From: Gentiana macrophylla
Taxonomy: Eukaryota > Streptophyta > Magnoliopsida > Gentianales > Gentianaceae
Reading direction: 5' to 3'
DNA: 64,000 nucleotides
Assembly (NCBI GenBank): GCA_026214975.1
Contig: CM047808.1
Span: 2,656,073-2,720,072, forward strand
This document shows, in pieces, positions 33,314-44,795 of the stretch. Numbering within the stretch: the stretch's first letter is position 1; every line of letters starts with the position of its first letter. A program made the translations under genes and the position numbers. The notes under the pieces were generated by a model. It ran no database searches. It was not told the DNA's origin and was given only the letters and a program-made list of their open reading frames with translations.

Positions 33314-34849
33314 TTAGAGGGATGAATTTTTTTCATCGAACTTGACGGGCTTCTTGATTTTGCGATCATCTTTCTTTCCGTGATCATCTCTTCGATCATC
33401 CGGGTGATCCTCTTTGCGATCTTGAATATGATTGCTTTTCGTTCTACCTTTTCCCGAGGGTGAGGGTGCCGCCTCGGTCAATCCATATTTCCGGGCCTGA
33501 TCCAGCAAGTCACACAGGCTTTTTGGGTGGTTGGAGGGCGAAATGAGTTTTCATGGAACCTTTGGCTATTCCGGTGAGAAATCTCTGCTTGACCTCCGAA
33601 TCAGGGATATTTTTTGTTTGATCATACACTGGCATGAATCTATCATAATAGCTTTTGTTCGATTCATTCTCGCCTTGGAAGACATCGTACATATCTTCAA
33701 TGGATTTCTTGGGCCTGTCCGCCGTTTCAAATTTTGATAAAAATTTGTTCTTCAAATCATTCCAGTTCTGAATTGACCCTGAAGGCAGGCTGCAGATCCC
33801 AGATGCGGCCCGATCCTGCATGATACGCACCAAGGTTATACACCAGGCAGACTTGTTGTTCGTCGCAAGTATGATCTGGCTCTCAAATGAAGTTATCCAT
33901 TCATACGGACAAGTTGTCCCCAGATAATAATGATATTACGGATAAGTAACTTTTTCTGAGGGCAGTGAGCTCAAAATATGTTCAGAGAGTACGTTGATTC
34001 TCGAGGTCGGCTTGGCCTCATCTAATGGCCTTGAATTCTGTAGCTCTTCAATCTGTTTCTACATTTTTTCGAGTCTATCATCTGTAGCGGGTTTGTCATA
34101 TCTTTGGAATCAGCGTAATACACCGATTCTACCTCCTACCCCACCCGTCTGTCCTTGATGATCTAGCGGGCGTCGTGGTTGTCCTGACTTTCAAGGCACG
34201 GTGCAACATTTCTTTCGGAGACGAGAGGGCCTAGCCTCTGGTGAACTGTTCTTTTTTCAGCATGCCCCAAGTGTTTGAGAACAGATCTCCTATCGTACTC
34301 TTATATGGGGCCTGTTTGCGACCCTTAGCCCCTGAGGAACGTAGGCTTTCCTCAATCTCGATGTGCGGGTTTTTCCTTGTTGATTTTCAGTTGTACCTCA
34401 GTGTGTGGGCTGACTCTTGCCTTAGGTGGTGGCAGAATAGATTTAGGAGGAAAACCTTTGGATGTGAGGATTCCATTGGCCTAGAGCAAATTTTCAATGT
34501 AGTCAGCATAATTTCGGGCAGCTGGCCTTAGGGTCGTTAATATCAGCTATTTTTTCTGGTACAACACCGTGACTCTGTTGTGACCTCGAGGCGCCGATGA
34601 TGGCCTTTTTGCGGGCATGTCCGGCGCGAGCAGGCTCAAGGGTCATAGTGGCCTCTTTAGACTTAGCCCCCTGATTTATGATGCGTCTAGCGTCATTGGG
34701 CCTCAGCCTCTCTTCCTATTGGGACAGATCCCAGTTTGCGGTAGGATTTTCAAACGTGTGTCCACCACATTACCTCCACGTGGTGGATCCTGATTGGTTA
34801 CTTTTCCTGGTGTAGGAGGTACCAGCTGTGAGTCCTTGCTCCCTGCCAT
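33314..34849 (-). pseudogene. Gypsy gag
   Basis: The start is ATG at 34849 (MAGSKDSQLV). The conserved retrotransposon gag block lies at 33510-33833: NWNDLKNKFLSKF, then ESNKSYYDRFM and IPDSEVKQRFLTGI. A basic, Lys/Asp-rich tail follows at 33314-33508 (KGRTKSNHIQDRKEDHPDD). The reading frame is broken between 34849 and 33833. The product would have formed the nucleocapsid. Confidence 0.75.
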
Positions 34850-35149
34850 GTGTCACAACTCTATTTGCGCTGTCTGCGCTAAAATCCAAAAAGTACCCTG
34901 ACAAACAACCAACTGTCCTCTGATTTTCACCAACCTTGTACTATCTGATTTTCAGGCGGCTGGCTCATAATTTTGTCGAAAGTGACCCCTCCACCAAGCT
35001 GAGTGCACGGAATATCAGAAATTCAAGGACGACTGGGGCCGGGAAGTCCGAGAATATACCAATTTTTGACGATTCCGACGTGTTAAGACCCCAAAAATCA
35101 GCTAGATTTGCAGAATATGCAAACAACAAACCCAGAATATGCTAACTAT

Positions 35150-36293
35150 TAGAGTACAACTCTAGAAAATATTGAGGCTAACTAGTTCTTTATGTTCAAA
35201 ACGGAAAACCACAAAACCTTGATCTTAACGTGTAAATGTCGAGTAACGATTCTTCAAGTGCAAACTCAACCAATCACATGTCCTTGCTTGTTTTAACAAA
35301 TAAATAGCTCAAAACGAGGAGTATTGTCTTAAAAATAAACTTCCGTCCAAGGAAAGTAAGTAAATGAACTCCGGCGAGCTTCTTGAACGAAAACAACGAG
35401 AGTGGTGATAATTCAAACGCAAACTCGTTATTTCTGAACAAGATTTGAGGAGTTTACCTTGTGTTTAGGATCGGTGCTGGAGCTGAGACAAAGATTTCTG
35501 CTAAGTTGAACGAGAGCTGAGAGCTTATGATGAAAACCGTGAAGGAGCCTGGGAAAGACGTTGAAAGTCTTCCTGGAGCCGCCGTAAAAATGCTGAACAG
35601 CGGAGGTGCCGTACACCGGCGAGGAGCTGAGAGCTTGATTTTTCCGGTAACGGAGCCATCTGATAACGTCGAAATTATCACGGATATTCAGCGGTGGATT
35701 TATGATAGATATCAAGCAATAAAAGTGTATAAAGTTGGTAGCACGTGGTGGTGCTGTGGAATCTGTGGTGGTGCAAGTGGTGGTGTAAAATAGAGAATAG
35801 AGAGAGTAGTAAGTTGGGCAGAGTTTTGCCTTGTTCTCTATTAATACACATATGTAATTGGTTACATTGAGCCCTATTTATAGGGGAGAAACCTACTTTA
35901 ATTCAGCATAATTACAATAAAGGACTAATAGTACAACTAGATCTTCGGCTAGTTAGCGAGCCCATATCGGGTCAGATAAATGGAGGCCCTAATGACCTTG
36001 CTGCTCCTTTCGTCTTGTATTCCCTCATCATGCCAAGATCGCCGGTAGCTTCTTCCTCCAAGTGTTGTGGACTCGGGTTTCTCGCGGACTCAACATTAAC
36101 CCCATGCAGCCGCCCCTTGGCTTTGCCTGATGCTAAATCGGGCCGTAAGGTTGAAGGGTGAGGGGATGACCTGCGGGCCCATAGTGACTAATGGATTCGC
36201 GGATTACGGTGGCCGATGGTCCCGCCCGCTTTTTTGGTTGTCGGACGGACCCGAATAGGGGCTTGTGGGCGGTATTGCGGTTTAGGCATATCA
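35150..36293 (-). repeat. 5' LTR of the gypsy element
   Basis: Minus-strand TATAAATA at 35875-35882 sits in the LTR, with the U3 part to its right. The right end gcggtttaggcatatca at 36293 resembles the right end gcgggtttacctcatca at 47937, supporting 36293 as the LTR edge. The edge towards gag is not precise, and I could not place the primer-binding site. Confidence 0.6.
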
Positions 36294-37190
36294 ACGGAGA
36301 AACATCTTTGCAGCATTATATTTTTTTCCTTACCTTAGAACACTCGCATCAACGTGTCCTAATAGATTTTCTAATTTACAAACTCAAACACCACTTTTCT
36401 ATGTTTTATAAACCTTTACACGTAGTCAATTGTATCAGAATATTTATAAGTAAGTCATATCTTTACACAAACGCATGTATGTATATATATATATATATAT
36501 ATTAAAATGGGGCAGAATATTTTACTATTGAGAGCCGTAACGAATTAATAGAAGACCATATAACGTAATATTTGTCTAATATAAATATTTATAATATGTA
36601 TCATTCTGAGAAGAGATAGTGAAAAAAAACGGATGCACGTTCGAAACTTGTTTGCAGCATTATACAATCTAAATCTAAATCTAATCATAAATGTTAAAAA
36701 TCATTTTCTATATTATATCATCTAAATCTAGGGAAGTTCTTCTATGATGAGTCCATTTTAGGAGTAAAACATGTGGATGAATCTGGACCATACAGTTTCA
36801 ACTCAAATTCAAACTGTGTGGTCCAGAATCATCCACGTGTGTCTACGGTGCAAATGAAGTAAATAGGGAAGAGAATTACCCCTAAATTTAATCATAAACG
36901 TTAAACATGACAAAAACAAGAAGTAATGATACGGCCGCAACCGTTGTGCCACCACGAGTGATACAAGACACGTGTTACTTCTTAATGCATGTAGTGTATC
37001 ATGCGATATTAGTCAAAGAAAACAAAACAAAAAATCTTGTCCACACATGCATGTGATACAATCAAACAAATCACTCCTCCCGAGTAGTAGCATGTATCAT
37101 GTGATATTAGTGAGAAAAAAAGAAGAAAATTTAACTTCTCCCCATCACTATTAATAAGTCCAAAAGTTGAAGGACATAACCACAAAAGTA
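36294..37190. other. Intergenic DNA upstream of the Neprosin gene
   Basis: AT-rich, with an (AT)n patch at about 36481-36502 and a strong hairpin at 36770-36839. A direct repeat with core catgYgatattagt lies about 36999-37014 and 37096-37111. The promoter of the Neprosin gene should lie here, but no unambiguous TATA box is seen. Confidence 0.5.
36770..36839. repeat. Long hairpin (about 29-bp arms, 12-base loop)
   Basis: The left arm 36770-36798 (catgtggatgaatctggacc to acagttt) and right arm 36811-36839 (aaactgtgtggtccag to atccacgtg) are complementary apart from a few mismatches. The region is non-coding and about 355 bp upstream of the Neprosin ATG. It could be a MITE core or a transcribed hairpin. 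Confidence 0.8.
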
Positions 37191-37193
37191 ATT

Positions 37194-39017
37194 ATGGAGT
37201 CTGCAGTAGAACTAGTAATTTTATTGATAATTCTTGCTGCTACTGTCCCTAGCAATTGTTTTGAAACTAAAAAAAATGGAACTTCCAGACTTACTTCAGT
37301 TATAAAGGTATGTTTGTATCATATATATATATATGCACACACACACACTATACATTTGAGTTGTTATATATCTTGCTCGATAAATTAAGATTACTTTAAC
37401 TTTGATTCTAAATTTACGGTTGCATATATATATGCAGACGATAATTAATGGTGATGAATATAGCTGTGTGGACATTTACAAACAACCATCACTTAAACAT
37501 CCGGCATTGAAAGATCCTCAAGTGAAGGTAACATGTTTTATTACATATATAGTCCTTTATTTCATTACCAAAAAAACGTTTCTCTGATTTTAATATTTTA
37601 TATATATATATATGCCCTATATTATATGTATATACAGGACCGGATTTACAAGTACTTGGATGATGTAATAGCAAAGATGATGATCCAGTCAAAGGACATG
37701 AATTTAGAATCCGGAATCCGTATCAACAACAACAACGAAGGTTGTCCAATCGGGACAGTTCCAATAGCCCGTAAAGGAAGAAATCAAAATTACCTGAAAT
37801 TCATTAGATCAACTACTTTCAAGTCATTTTCAAACCATTCTCTTATAAGAACAAAGCCTATGGATGTAAGTAAGATATATATGTATACTACACCTCGATC
37901 GGTCGATTGTCCCTTTATTTTTATTTTTTATTTTGAGGAAATAATTAGTTTTTTTGGGATCAGTTTGCAGGAATATGCCTAGTATCAACAGCAGGGACAG
38001 ATACAGAAGAGTACACCGGTGCTTGGGCGACAATTAACTTATATAATCCTCATGTTGTGAAAAAATCTTCACAATTTACCACAGCCTCTATGATACTTGA
38101 AGTAATGGATTATAAACCCTATAACCAAATCCAAGTGGGATGGATGGTAATTAGCTATATAAATTCGATCAACGCGCGCTGTGTTTAATTAATTAATTCG
38201 ATCAATCAATCAACGATTTATATAATTAATTCACAGGTACATCCAAATCTATATGGTGATCAAAGAACTCGATTGTACACCGCTTGGACGGTGAGTACTG
38301 TCAAAAGTTTCTTCAATTCACTGATATATGTGTTTAATAAATAATTTGATTTGGTTTTTAATTTGCATGATATATATATATATATATATTATAGGCTGAT
38401 GACTATCAGCATACTGGTTGCTACAATACAAAATGTAAAGGGTTTATTCAAACAAATCACAAGATACCATTAGGGTATGCTTATCCAAAGATCTCAACGC
38501 CAGGAAAGGAACAGTTCGATACCCAATTCATTGTCAAAACGGTACGTGAAGATCGATCGAGCCTATTTAATTTCTTCCGTCATTAAATTTAATCTTCGTT
38601 TTTTAATTTCTTGTGACATATATATATATGCAGATGAAGGGGGGATGGGAATTTTACACAGGGGATCCAGCTGAGCTTATAGGGCATTGGCCTGATTATC
38701 TGTTTACAAGCATGAAACATTCTGCAAAACATTTGTTGTTTGGGGGTCAGGCTTACGCTAGGTTGACTGATCGTAAGACGCCACCGATGGGTAGCGGAAT
38801 ATTCAGAGACGGCGACGATCGTAATACGTGTTACATGCGAAATGTATATGTTGGAAACCGTAAACAAGAAAAGATACAACCTCAAAGTTACTTTACCCAC
38901 TTGTGTCGTTCTCGTTGCTACTTAGCAGGCTCGAATCAATCTACAAATGAACCCTTCTGGAATTACCGTTTCTTGTTTGGAGGTACTGGCGGTATAGACG
39001 GAAAAACGTGTGTTTAA
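37194..39017 (+). CDS. Neprosin-domain (DUF239) secreted protein
   Basis: Seven exons with GT..AG introns, all in phase 0: 37194-37307, 37438-37527, 37638-37865, 37964-38146, 38237-38290, 38395-38541 and 38634-39017. They give 1,200 nt, or 399 residues, typical for the family. The start is ATG 37194; the in-frame TTG upstream is unlikely. A signal peptide (MESAVELVILLIILAATVPS) precedes a Neprosin activation-peptide region (YSCVDIYKQPSLKHPAL, then CPIGTVPIARK). The catalytic Neprosin domain runs from FAGICLVSTAGTDTEEYTGA through QVGWMVHPNLYGDQRTRLYT, the TGCYNTKCKGFIQTN segment, GHWPDYLF and a Cys-containing end (GGIDGKTCV). Family members are secreted glutamic-type prolyl endopeptidases or inactive relatives. 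Which class this belongs to depends on two catalytic Glu residues that I cannot place with certainty. All exon joins are clean. Confidence 0.93.
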
Positions 39018-39234
39018 TTAATTAGTAACAAAATTATATCCTTTGTGTTGATTATATATGGCTAAACATGATGCATTTCATGGGATGATTTCTGATTAAT
39101 TAATGTTTCATGCACTTCTGTTTTATGAAATTAATCTTGACCCAGTATTGGGGATTGTATGTTTTCATTTTAAACTACATTTCAATGTTACCCTTGGTGC
39201 GATTGGTTACTCCCGTATGCAAAAATATTTAGGC

Positions 39235-39259
39235 ACCAATTTTTGCACTAAAAATTGGT
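39235..39259. repeat. Small perfect hairpin (10-bp stem)
   Basis: accaattttt, a 5-base loop, then aaaaattggt. It lies 218 bp downstream of the Neprosin stop, next to a MITE. Transcription termination cannot be inferred from this in a plant. Confidence 0.6.
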
Positions 39260-39270
39260 ACTCGTAGACA

Positions 39271-39434
39271 GTGGCGGATCCAGAAACTTTATACAGCAGG
39301 GTCCGTAAATATATAATACAGTAAATATTTTTTTTCACAGGATCCGAAATATTTTTCTATAGGTAAAATGTAGAGTATTTCTATTTTTAACGGGTTCGTA
39401 GACCCCCTTTACTAAAGGGTAGATCCGCCCCTGC
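39271..39434. repeat. MITE (gtggcggatccag ends)
   Basis: The left end cagtggcggatccag and right end tagatccgcccctg are imperfect inverted repeats, of the same family type as 2607-2810. The copia LTR starts two bases to its right, so the copia element may have inserted at the MITE edge. Confidence 0.65.
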
Positions 39435-39659
39435 CTGTTGAGGATATTATAGATACCGAATAATATATTATTTAAATATCTATATTTAGCTTATTCTTGT
39501 TGACTAAGTTTCCGTACTCGTATTACAATTCAATGGAAAATATTATTGATTCCATTACAATATGGTATCGGAGATAGGTCTCCTTCTTGTACTATGCTGA
39601 CCTCTTCCCCAAAAACCCTATAAAAAAATCTCGTCGCCCCTTTTCTCTCTGTTTCGACA

Positions 39660-41240
39660 ATGTCCGGCGTCACAGAAGCAACGTCCGGCACCACCTCTCC
39701 TTCGAATTATCCCTCCTTCACCCCCTCCTCTTCTATCAATATTTCTAAATTAACAAGAAGCAATTATCATCTGTGGCGAGCCCAAATCGTCCCCTATCTC
39801 CGGGGTCAAGGAGTTTATGGCTATCTCGATGCATGTATCAATTAAACCACCGGCTGCCACTGTCACAAAATCTACCGGAACGACGACTCCTAATCCGGCC
39901 TACGCTGACTGGTTGAAGCAAGATAACCTAATACTAAGCACCATTACCTCTTCTCTTTCGGATGATGTGCTAACATAGGTTTATACCGCCACCTCTTCAT
40001 CGGAAATCTGGACTGCACTGCAAACCTTCTTCGCCTCCACCACCCGCTCGAAATTAATCCAACTCTGTACTGAATTGGCTGCTACCCGAAAGCAAAACAT
40101 GCCATCTGCCGATTATTACTTCAAAATAAAAAAAATCGCTGATGATTTATCCCTCGTCGCACATCCTCTTTCCGACGAGGACTTCATGTTGTAAATATTG
40201 AAAATATTTTCAAGTTATTTCAAAAGTTATTTTGAGTTTATTATAAAACAAATATTTTGTTATGTGCTAAAATTATTTTAGACATGTGTGATATTTAATT
40301 GTAATTTATATATGTTACAAATGTATATATTGACTTTATTAAAAGCATTTATTCCTACATTTATCAGTTTGACTAGTTCTCATTTGATGGTCAAGATTTT
40401 CCTAATAGAGGGCCGAGATCTTAGTTGCACGTTAGTTGTTTTTCTTTCACTCAATTTTTTGCTACTGGTTTCCTTGGTTCGGACTATATATATGGGACAC
40501 AAGAAGAAGAAAATGAGATATAGAAAATTATATTGAGGCTTTGATTTTGGAGAATGCTTTAATATCGTATATTTATTGCTAGACAAACACATGTCACTCA
40601 GTATTACTGTTCCTGATTTCCTCTTTTGAGGATGACTCTGTTTAATTTATCTTAGTGAGACATTTCGATTCACCAGAATTAAGTCCTTTAGGACAGGGTC
40701 GTTTGACATGACACAGAGTTTCAGTCAGTTGGTTCTTTTCATCAATCCACTACGAAGATCGTTACATGTTCGATAGTTGATTATGAAGACCGTTACTTGT
40801 TCGTTACGAAGACCGTTACTTGTTCGATGATCCATTGCGGAGGTTATTACGTGTTCGTGGCATCATTTGGTGCAAATATTACAACACTTCATTGCCTACC
40901 TTCTTGCCGGTTTGGGGCCACCATGATTGGAGCTCGTTCATTCATCACCATCGATGAGGCTTACTCTCAGCTCCTAACAACTGAATTCAGGCTGCTCCAT
41001 CACTGTCCGGTTGCTCCGCCGCCGGTTGCACAGCCTGCTACCCCGGTGTCCTCTTCTCCAACTCCCTCGGCGAACATGACAACCTCGTCCCATCATCACT
41101 ATTCTAACAGGGGGCATGGCTCAACTCCTTATAGAGTCGGGGGCGTGGTCGGGGTCGTGGTGGTCCCCGTCCAAATTACAATGGTGAGGCCCCTCTAGTA
41201 TGCCAGATCTGCTCTCGGGTTGGGCATTTAATTAGCTTCA
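39660..41240 (+). pseudogene. Copia gag, split by a solo LTR
   Basis: The start MSGVTEATSG lies at 39660. INISKLTRSNYHLWRAQIV and GQGVYGYLDACI are typical copia gag, but a stop follows at 39843. Gag-like translation continues in other frames to SDEDFML at about 40186. After the inserted LTR it resumes at 40887 with AYLLAGLGP, then FITIDEAYSQLLTTE. A zinc-knuckle trace (VCQICSRVGHL) is at about 41200. Confidence 0.8.
40187..40886 (+). mobile_element. Solo LTR, 700 bp, TSD cttca
   Basis: Starts tgttgtaaatattgaaaata, ends gcaaatattacaaca, and is flanked by perfect 5-bp repeats cttca (40182-40186 and 40887-40891). Excision restores gag similarity across the junction. A TATA-like ctatatatatggg lies near 40484. 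The 3' third holds a short tandem repeat with unit about gaagaccgttacttgttcg between 40750 and 40860. The family has no other copy in the window. Confidence 0.9.
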
Positions 41241-41340
41241 GCTTGTTATTATAGATATTCCGCACCCCTCAACAGCCCTTCCCCACCCCTCGCCCCCACA
41301 AGCATATCACACATACCAACATCCGTAGGCTCCTACCAAC

Positions 41341-41622
41341 TGGATACCCGATACCGGCGCCACACACCACATGACAAATGACCTCCAAAACTTAAATCTC
41401 TCTTACGAACCATATGATGGTCCGGACAAAGTGCACGTCGGTGATGGTACAGGTTTAAAAATTTCTCACCTTGGCTCCTCGTCTGTTACTACTCCTACGA
41501 ATACATATTTATTGCATAATGTGCTAGTTTCCCTTCCCTTACCCAAAATTTACTTTATGTCCGTCAACTTGCTCATGATAACTCCGCATATTTTGAATTT
41601 CACTATAATTACTTTCTTGTGA
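41341..41622 (+). pseudogene. Copia protease
   Basis: The active-site segment WIPDTGATHHMTNDL is followed by VHVGDGTGLKISHLG and YLLHNVL. The Asp-Thr-Gly core is intact. Residue P before D is unusual (commonly D or V), and the frame shifts before the integrase. Confidence 0.8.
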
Positions 41623-42713
41623 AGGACTACTCGGGCCGCATCCATTTTAGGGGATTTGTCAGAGATGGACTCTACCGCTTCTCTTCAACCTTCAATCGCT
41701 CTCCCTTTGGACACTACTCATTCTCTGTCCTTCGTCAAGTCTTAGGCCATTTGCCTATTAGTTTATCAAATAAATCACCCTCTACTGTGTGTGCCCCGTG
41801 TCAATTAGCTAAGAGTCACCGTCAACCTTTATATGTTTCAGATTTTACGTCTTCTACACCTATTGATTTAATTTATTCAGATGTTTGGGGTCCTTGTACC
41901 AAATATTCCATTTATGGCTTTCGTTACTATGTTAGCTTTATTGATGATTTTACGAAATATTTATGGCTTTTTCCCCCTCAATGCAAATCTGATGTTGAAT
42001 CTACTTTTCGTGATTTTCTTACCATGATTGAACGACAATTTAACACTAAATTAAAAGCTTTACAAACTGATTGGGGCGTTGAATATCGTCATCTTTCCTA
42101 ATACCTCACCTCTCTTGGCATTATTCACCGCCTCTCATGTCCACACACTCACAAGCAAGCCGGCACCATTGAACGGCGTCACCGCCACATTGTCGAGGTT
42201 GGTCTCTCCTTTCTTACCAAGTCTAACTTTCCCTTACCCTATTGGGAAGACGCCTTCATAACCGCCACCTATCTTATAAACCACCTCCCTACTCGAAACC
42301 TCAATGACAAACCTCCATATGAAATGGTCTTCGGTCGGTCCCCGGACTACTCCTTTCTTCGTGTCTTCGGGTGTGCCCGTTGGCCCTACCTTCTCCCTTA
42401 CAACGCTCATAAGACTGATTTCCGGTCTATATCCTCTATCTTCTTGGGTTACAGTCCAATCCACCATGGCTATAAGTGCCTTGATTTATCGATAGATCAT
42501 GTCTATATTGCCCGCCATGTCATCTTTGATGAAAATGTCTTCCCGTATACGCCTTCATTGACTCCTATCATCCCTAACCTTATCATGGTCCCCTTACCGA
42601 CTACTCTCACACCTCTATCCGGTCCTATGGACCCTCCAACACCTACGGACGCATCCCTACCCCCTATCCGACCCTCTATCTCCTTCCACTTTTCCGGACT
42701 CTTCCACCCCTAG
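41619..42713 (+). pseudogene. Copia integrase
   Basis: The pre-integrase region and HHCC knuckle are represented by DGLYRF, LGHLPISL and CAPCQLAKSHRQP. The catalytic core has DLIYSDVWGPC, YVSFIDDFTKYLWLFP and TDWGVEYRHLS, where the usual TDNGxE box is altered (Asn to Trp) and a stop follows. The rest is in a second frame: ERRHRHIVEVGLS, YWEDAFITATYLINHLPT and VFGCARWPYL, down to HVIFDENVFPY. Confidence 0.85.
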
Positions 42714-42835
42714 CTCGGCCTCTCCTCTTTCACCACCCTCCCGTGAACCACCCCCTCCGCATCCCATGGTCACTCGTACCAAAACAAACTCACTCAAGCC
42801 CATGCCATGCCTGACTTTATTCGCTATCCCCTACC

Positions 42836-44318
42836 TTGAGCTCTCATCAACACCTTTTCCACCTCGGATCCCACCCCTTACACCGAAGCTCTAAACATGC
42901 CATTGGGCATAATGCAAGGAGAGAGGAGATTAATGCTCTACTGCGTACCAACACTTGGGATCTTGTGTCTTTTCAATCTAATAAGAATGTTGTAGGTAAC
43001 AAATGGGTGTACAGGACAAAGCATCATGCGGATGGACGATTCGAATGCCACAAGGCTTGGCTCGTGGATAAGGGTTTCCATCAAACTGAGGGTGTAGATT
43101 TCTTTGAGGCGTTCAACTCGGTGGTCAAACCGGTCACCATTCATCTCTTACTTTCACTTACGGTCTCACATGGTTGGTCTATTCACCAGGTTGATATCCA
43201 AAATGCTTTCCTTCACTGTTTTCTGATTGAGCCTATCTATATGCAGCAGCCTCTAGGATTTGTGCATCCTGATTATCTAGATTATGTCTGCCGCCTCAAG
43301 CTTAGTCTATATGGTCTTCGTCAGGCTCCCTATGCCTGGTTTGCTCGCTTCACAGACTCTCTCCCGTTATGGCTTCACGGCCTCTAAGGCTAACACTTCT
43401 CTATATATTTACTCTCACGGTCATGATCGGGTTTACATTCTTATCTATGTTGATGACGTGATTATTACTGGTACTTCTACATCTCTTGTTGAACATGTGA
43501 TCGCATATTTGGGTACACAGTTCCCGGTTAAGGATTTTGGCTATCTGTTTTACTTCTTAGGTGTTGAGGCTCTCTTCACTCCAGATGGACTCTACCTCAC
43601 TCAGCGGAAATATATCTTCCAGCTACTTCAGCATGCTGGCATGGATAAATCTAAGCCGTGCCCTACTCATATGTCTTCCTCTACCCACATTACTGCTGCC
43701 TCGGCATCCTCTTTTTCTGATATTTCGCTGTATTGTACGATCGTCGGTGGCTTAGAGTATCTCAGCTTCACTCGTTGGGATATTACGTTTGCCATACATA
43801 AAGTCAGCTTGTTTCTGCATGCTCCCTCCGATGACCATTGGCTTGCGGTTAAGCGTATTTTGCGCTACCTTAAACATTCTATCTCTGATGGGTTATTCTT
43901 CTCCAGACACTCACCTTTTACACTTAATGCCTATTCGGATTCGGATTGGGTTGTTGATCCTGATAATCACAGGTCGATTGATGCTTACTGCGTGTTTCTT
44001 AGTGGTAATCTAATCAGTTGGCACTCCAAGCAACACCTTACGGTCTCCAAAAGTAGTACTGAGGCCGAATACAAAACTTTGTCTAACACTGCTGCGGATG
44101 TCCAATGGTTATGCAGTCTTCTCAATGAAATGTGTATTACTCTCCCCACGGCTCCCACTATTTGGTGTGATAATATCGGTGCCACTTACCTCACTTATAA
44201 TTCTGTCTTCCATGCTCGTACAAAACATATTGAGATTGACTTTCACCATATCCGGGAACTGGTTGCGGCTAATCTCCTTTCTCAACACGAAAGATCAATT
44301 GGAGGACTGATTGACTAA
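42836..44318 (+). pseudogene. Copia reverse transcriptase and RNase H
   Basis: RT: NKWVYRTKHHADGRFECHKA, GWSIHQVDIQNAFLH, LSLYGLRQAPYAWF, then a frame change near 43380, then ILIYVDDVIITGTS with an intact YVDD. RNase H: YSDSDWVVDPDNHRSIDA, SWHSKQHLTVSKSSTEAEY, WCDNIGATYLTYNSVFHARTK and IDFHHIRELV. The two long frames (42836-43387 and 43284-44318) overlap; a single frameshift separates them. Catalytic motifs look intact, so this part decayed late. Confidence 0.9.
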
Positions 44319-44479
44319 ACCTCTTTCTTGGCCTCATTTCGACTCTCTCAAGGCCAATCTCCATGTCCAGCAACTTCCCACAGGATTGCGGGGGCATGTT
44401 GAGGATATTATAGATACCGAATAATATATTGTTTAAATATCTATATTTATCTTATTCTTGTTGACTAAGTTTCTATACC

Positions 44480-44487
44480 TATATAAA
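44480..44487 (+). promoter_or_regulatory. TATA motif in the copia 3' LTR
   Basis: tatataaa lies within a ~22-bp block of the 3' LTR that is missing from the 5' LTR, where gactaagtttccgta runs straight into ctcgtattac. The 5' copy therefore lacks its core promoter. Confidence 0.65.
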
Positions 44488-44795
44488 CTCGATTGTTCTC
44501 GTATTACAATTCAATGGAAAATATTATTTGACTCCAATTACAATAGTACCAAAAAATGATCCAAAGGTGGGTATTTTTTTTTTCTTTTTCCCTTTTTTTG
44601 TTTTTTGTTTGGTAATGTATGGCTTAGATTAATTTCGTGTGTATTTTCTGTGCAATTTCTGTGTATGTATTATCTTCCCACCCGTATAGTGTGTATTCCC
44701 TAACAAAGATGCATGATGGAGGTATGTACCGAATTTGTACGCACAAAAATACACTGAGTTGAATCATCTTAATTTGGACCATACGTGCGTATACG

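Larger units (their letters stand above)
29010..36293 (-). mobile_element. Decayed Ty3-gypsy element, Tat-like, with its 5' LTR only
   Basis: Order on the minus strand from right to left: LTR (about 36293 to 35150), leader, gag (ATG at 34849), protease, RT, RNase H, an additional RNase H-like domain, integrase ending at 29086, then about 75 bp of 3' sequence. A second RNase H after the first is a hallmark of the Tat group, so I assign it there. No 3' LTR is present at the left; the element is joined directly to unrelated TE sequence. Frameshifts, stops and changed catalytic residues show it is dead. Confidence 0.85.
39436..44545 (+). mobile_element. Ty1-copia element with two short LTRs, interrupted and frameshifted
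   Basis: The 5' LTR is 39436-39562 and the 3' LTR 44397-44545; both start tgttgaggatattatagata and end with ttacaata. The PBS is tggtatcggagatagg at 39563, and the polypurine tract gcgggggca lies directly before the 3' LTR. The domain order gag, protease, integrase, RT, RNase H is normal for copia. A 700-bp solo LTR splits gag. The 5' LTR lacks about 22 bp, including the TATA motif present in the 3' LTR. No matching target duplication was found outside the LTRs. Confidence 0.93.

Noticed and set aside
37167..37388. Neprosin start at 37167
   Set aside because: The codon there is TTG. ATG 37194 gives a clean signal peptide and is preferred.
39400..44550. Target duplication around the two-LTR copia element
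   Set aside because: Left flank (ctgcc) and right flank (gtacc) do not match; I do not claim a duplication.
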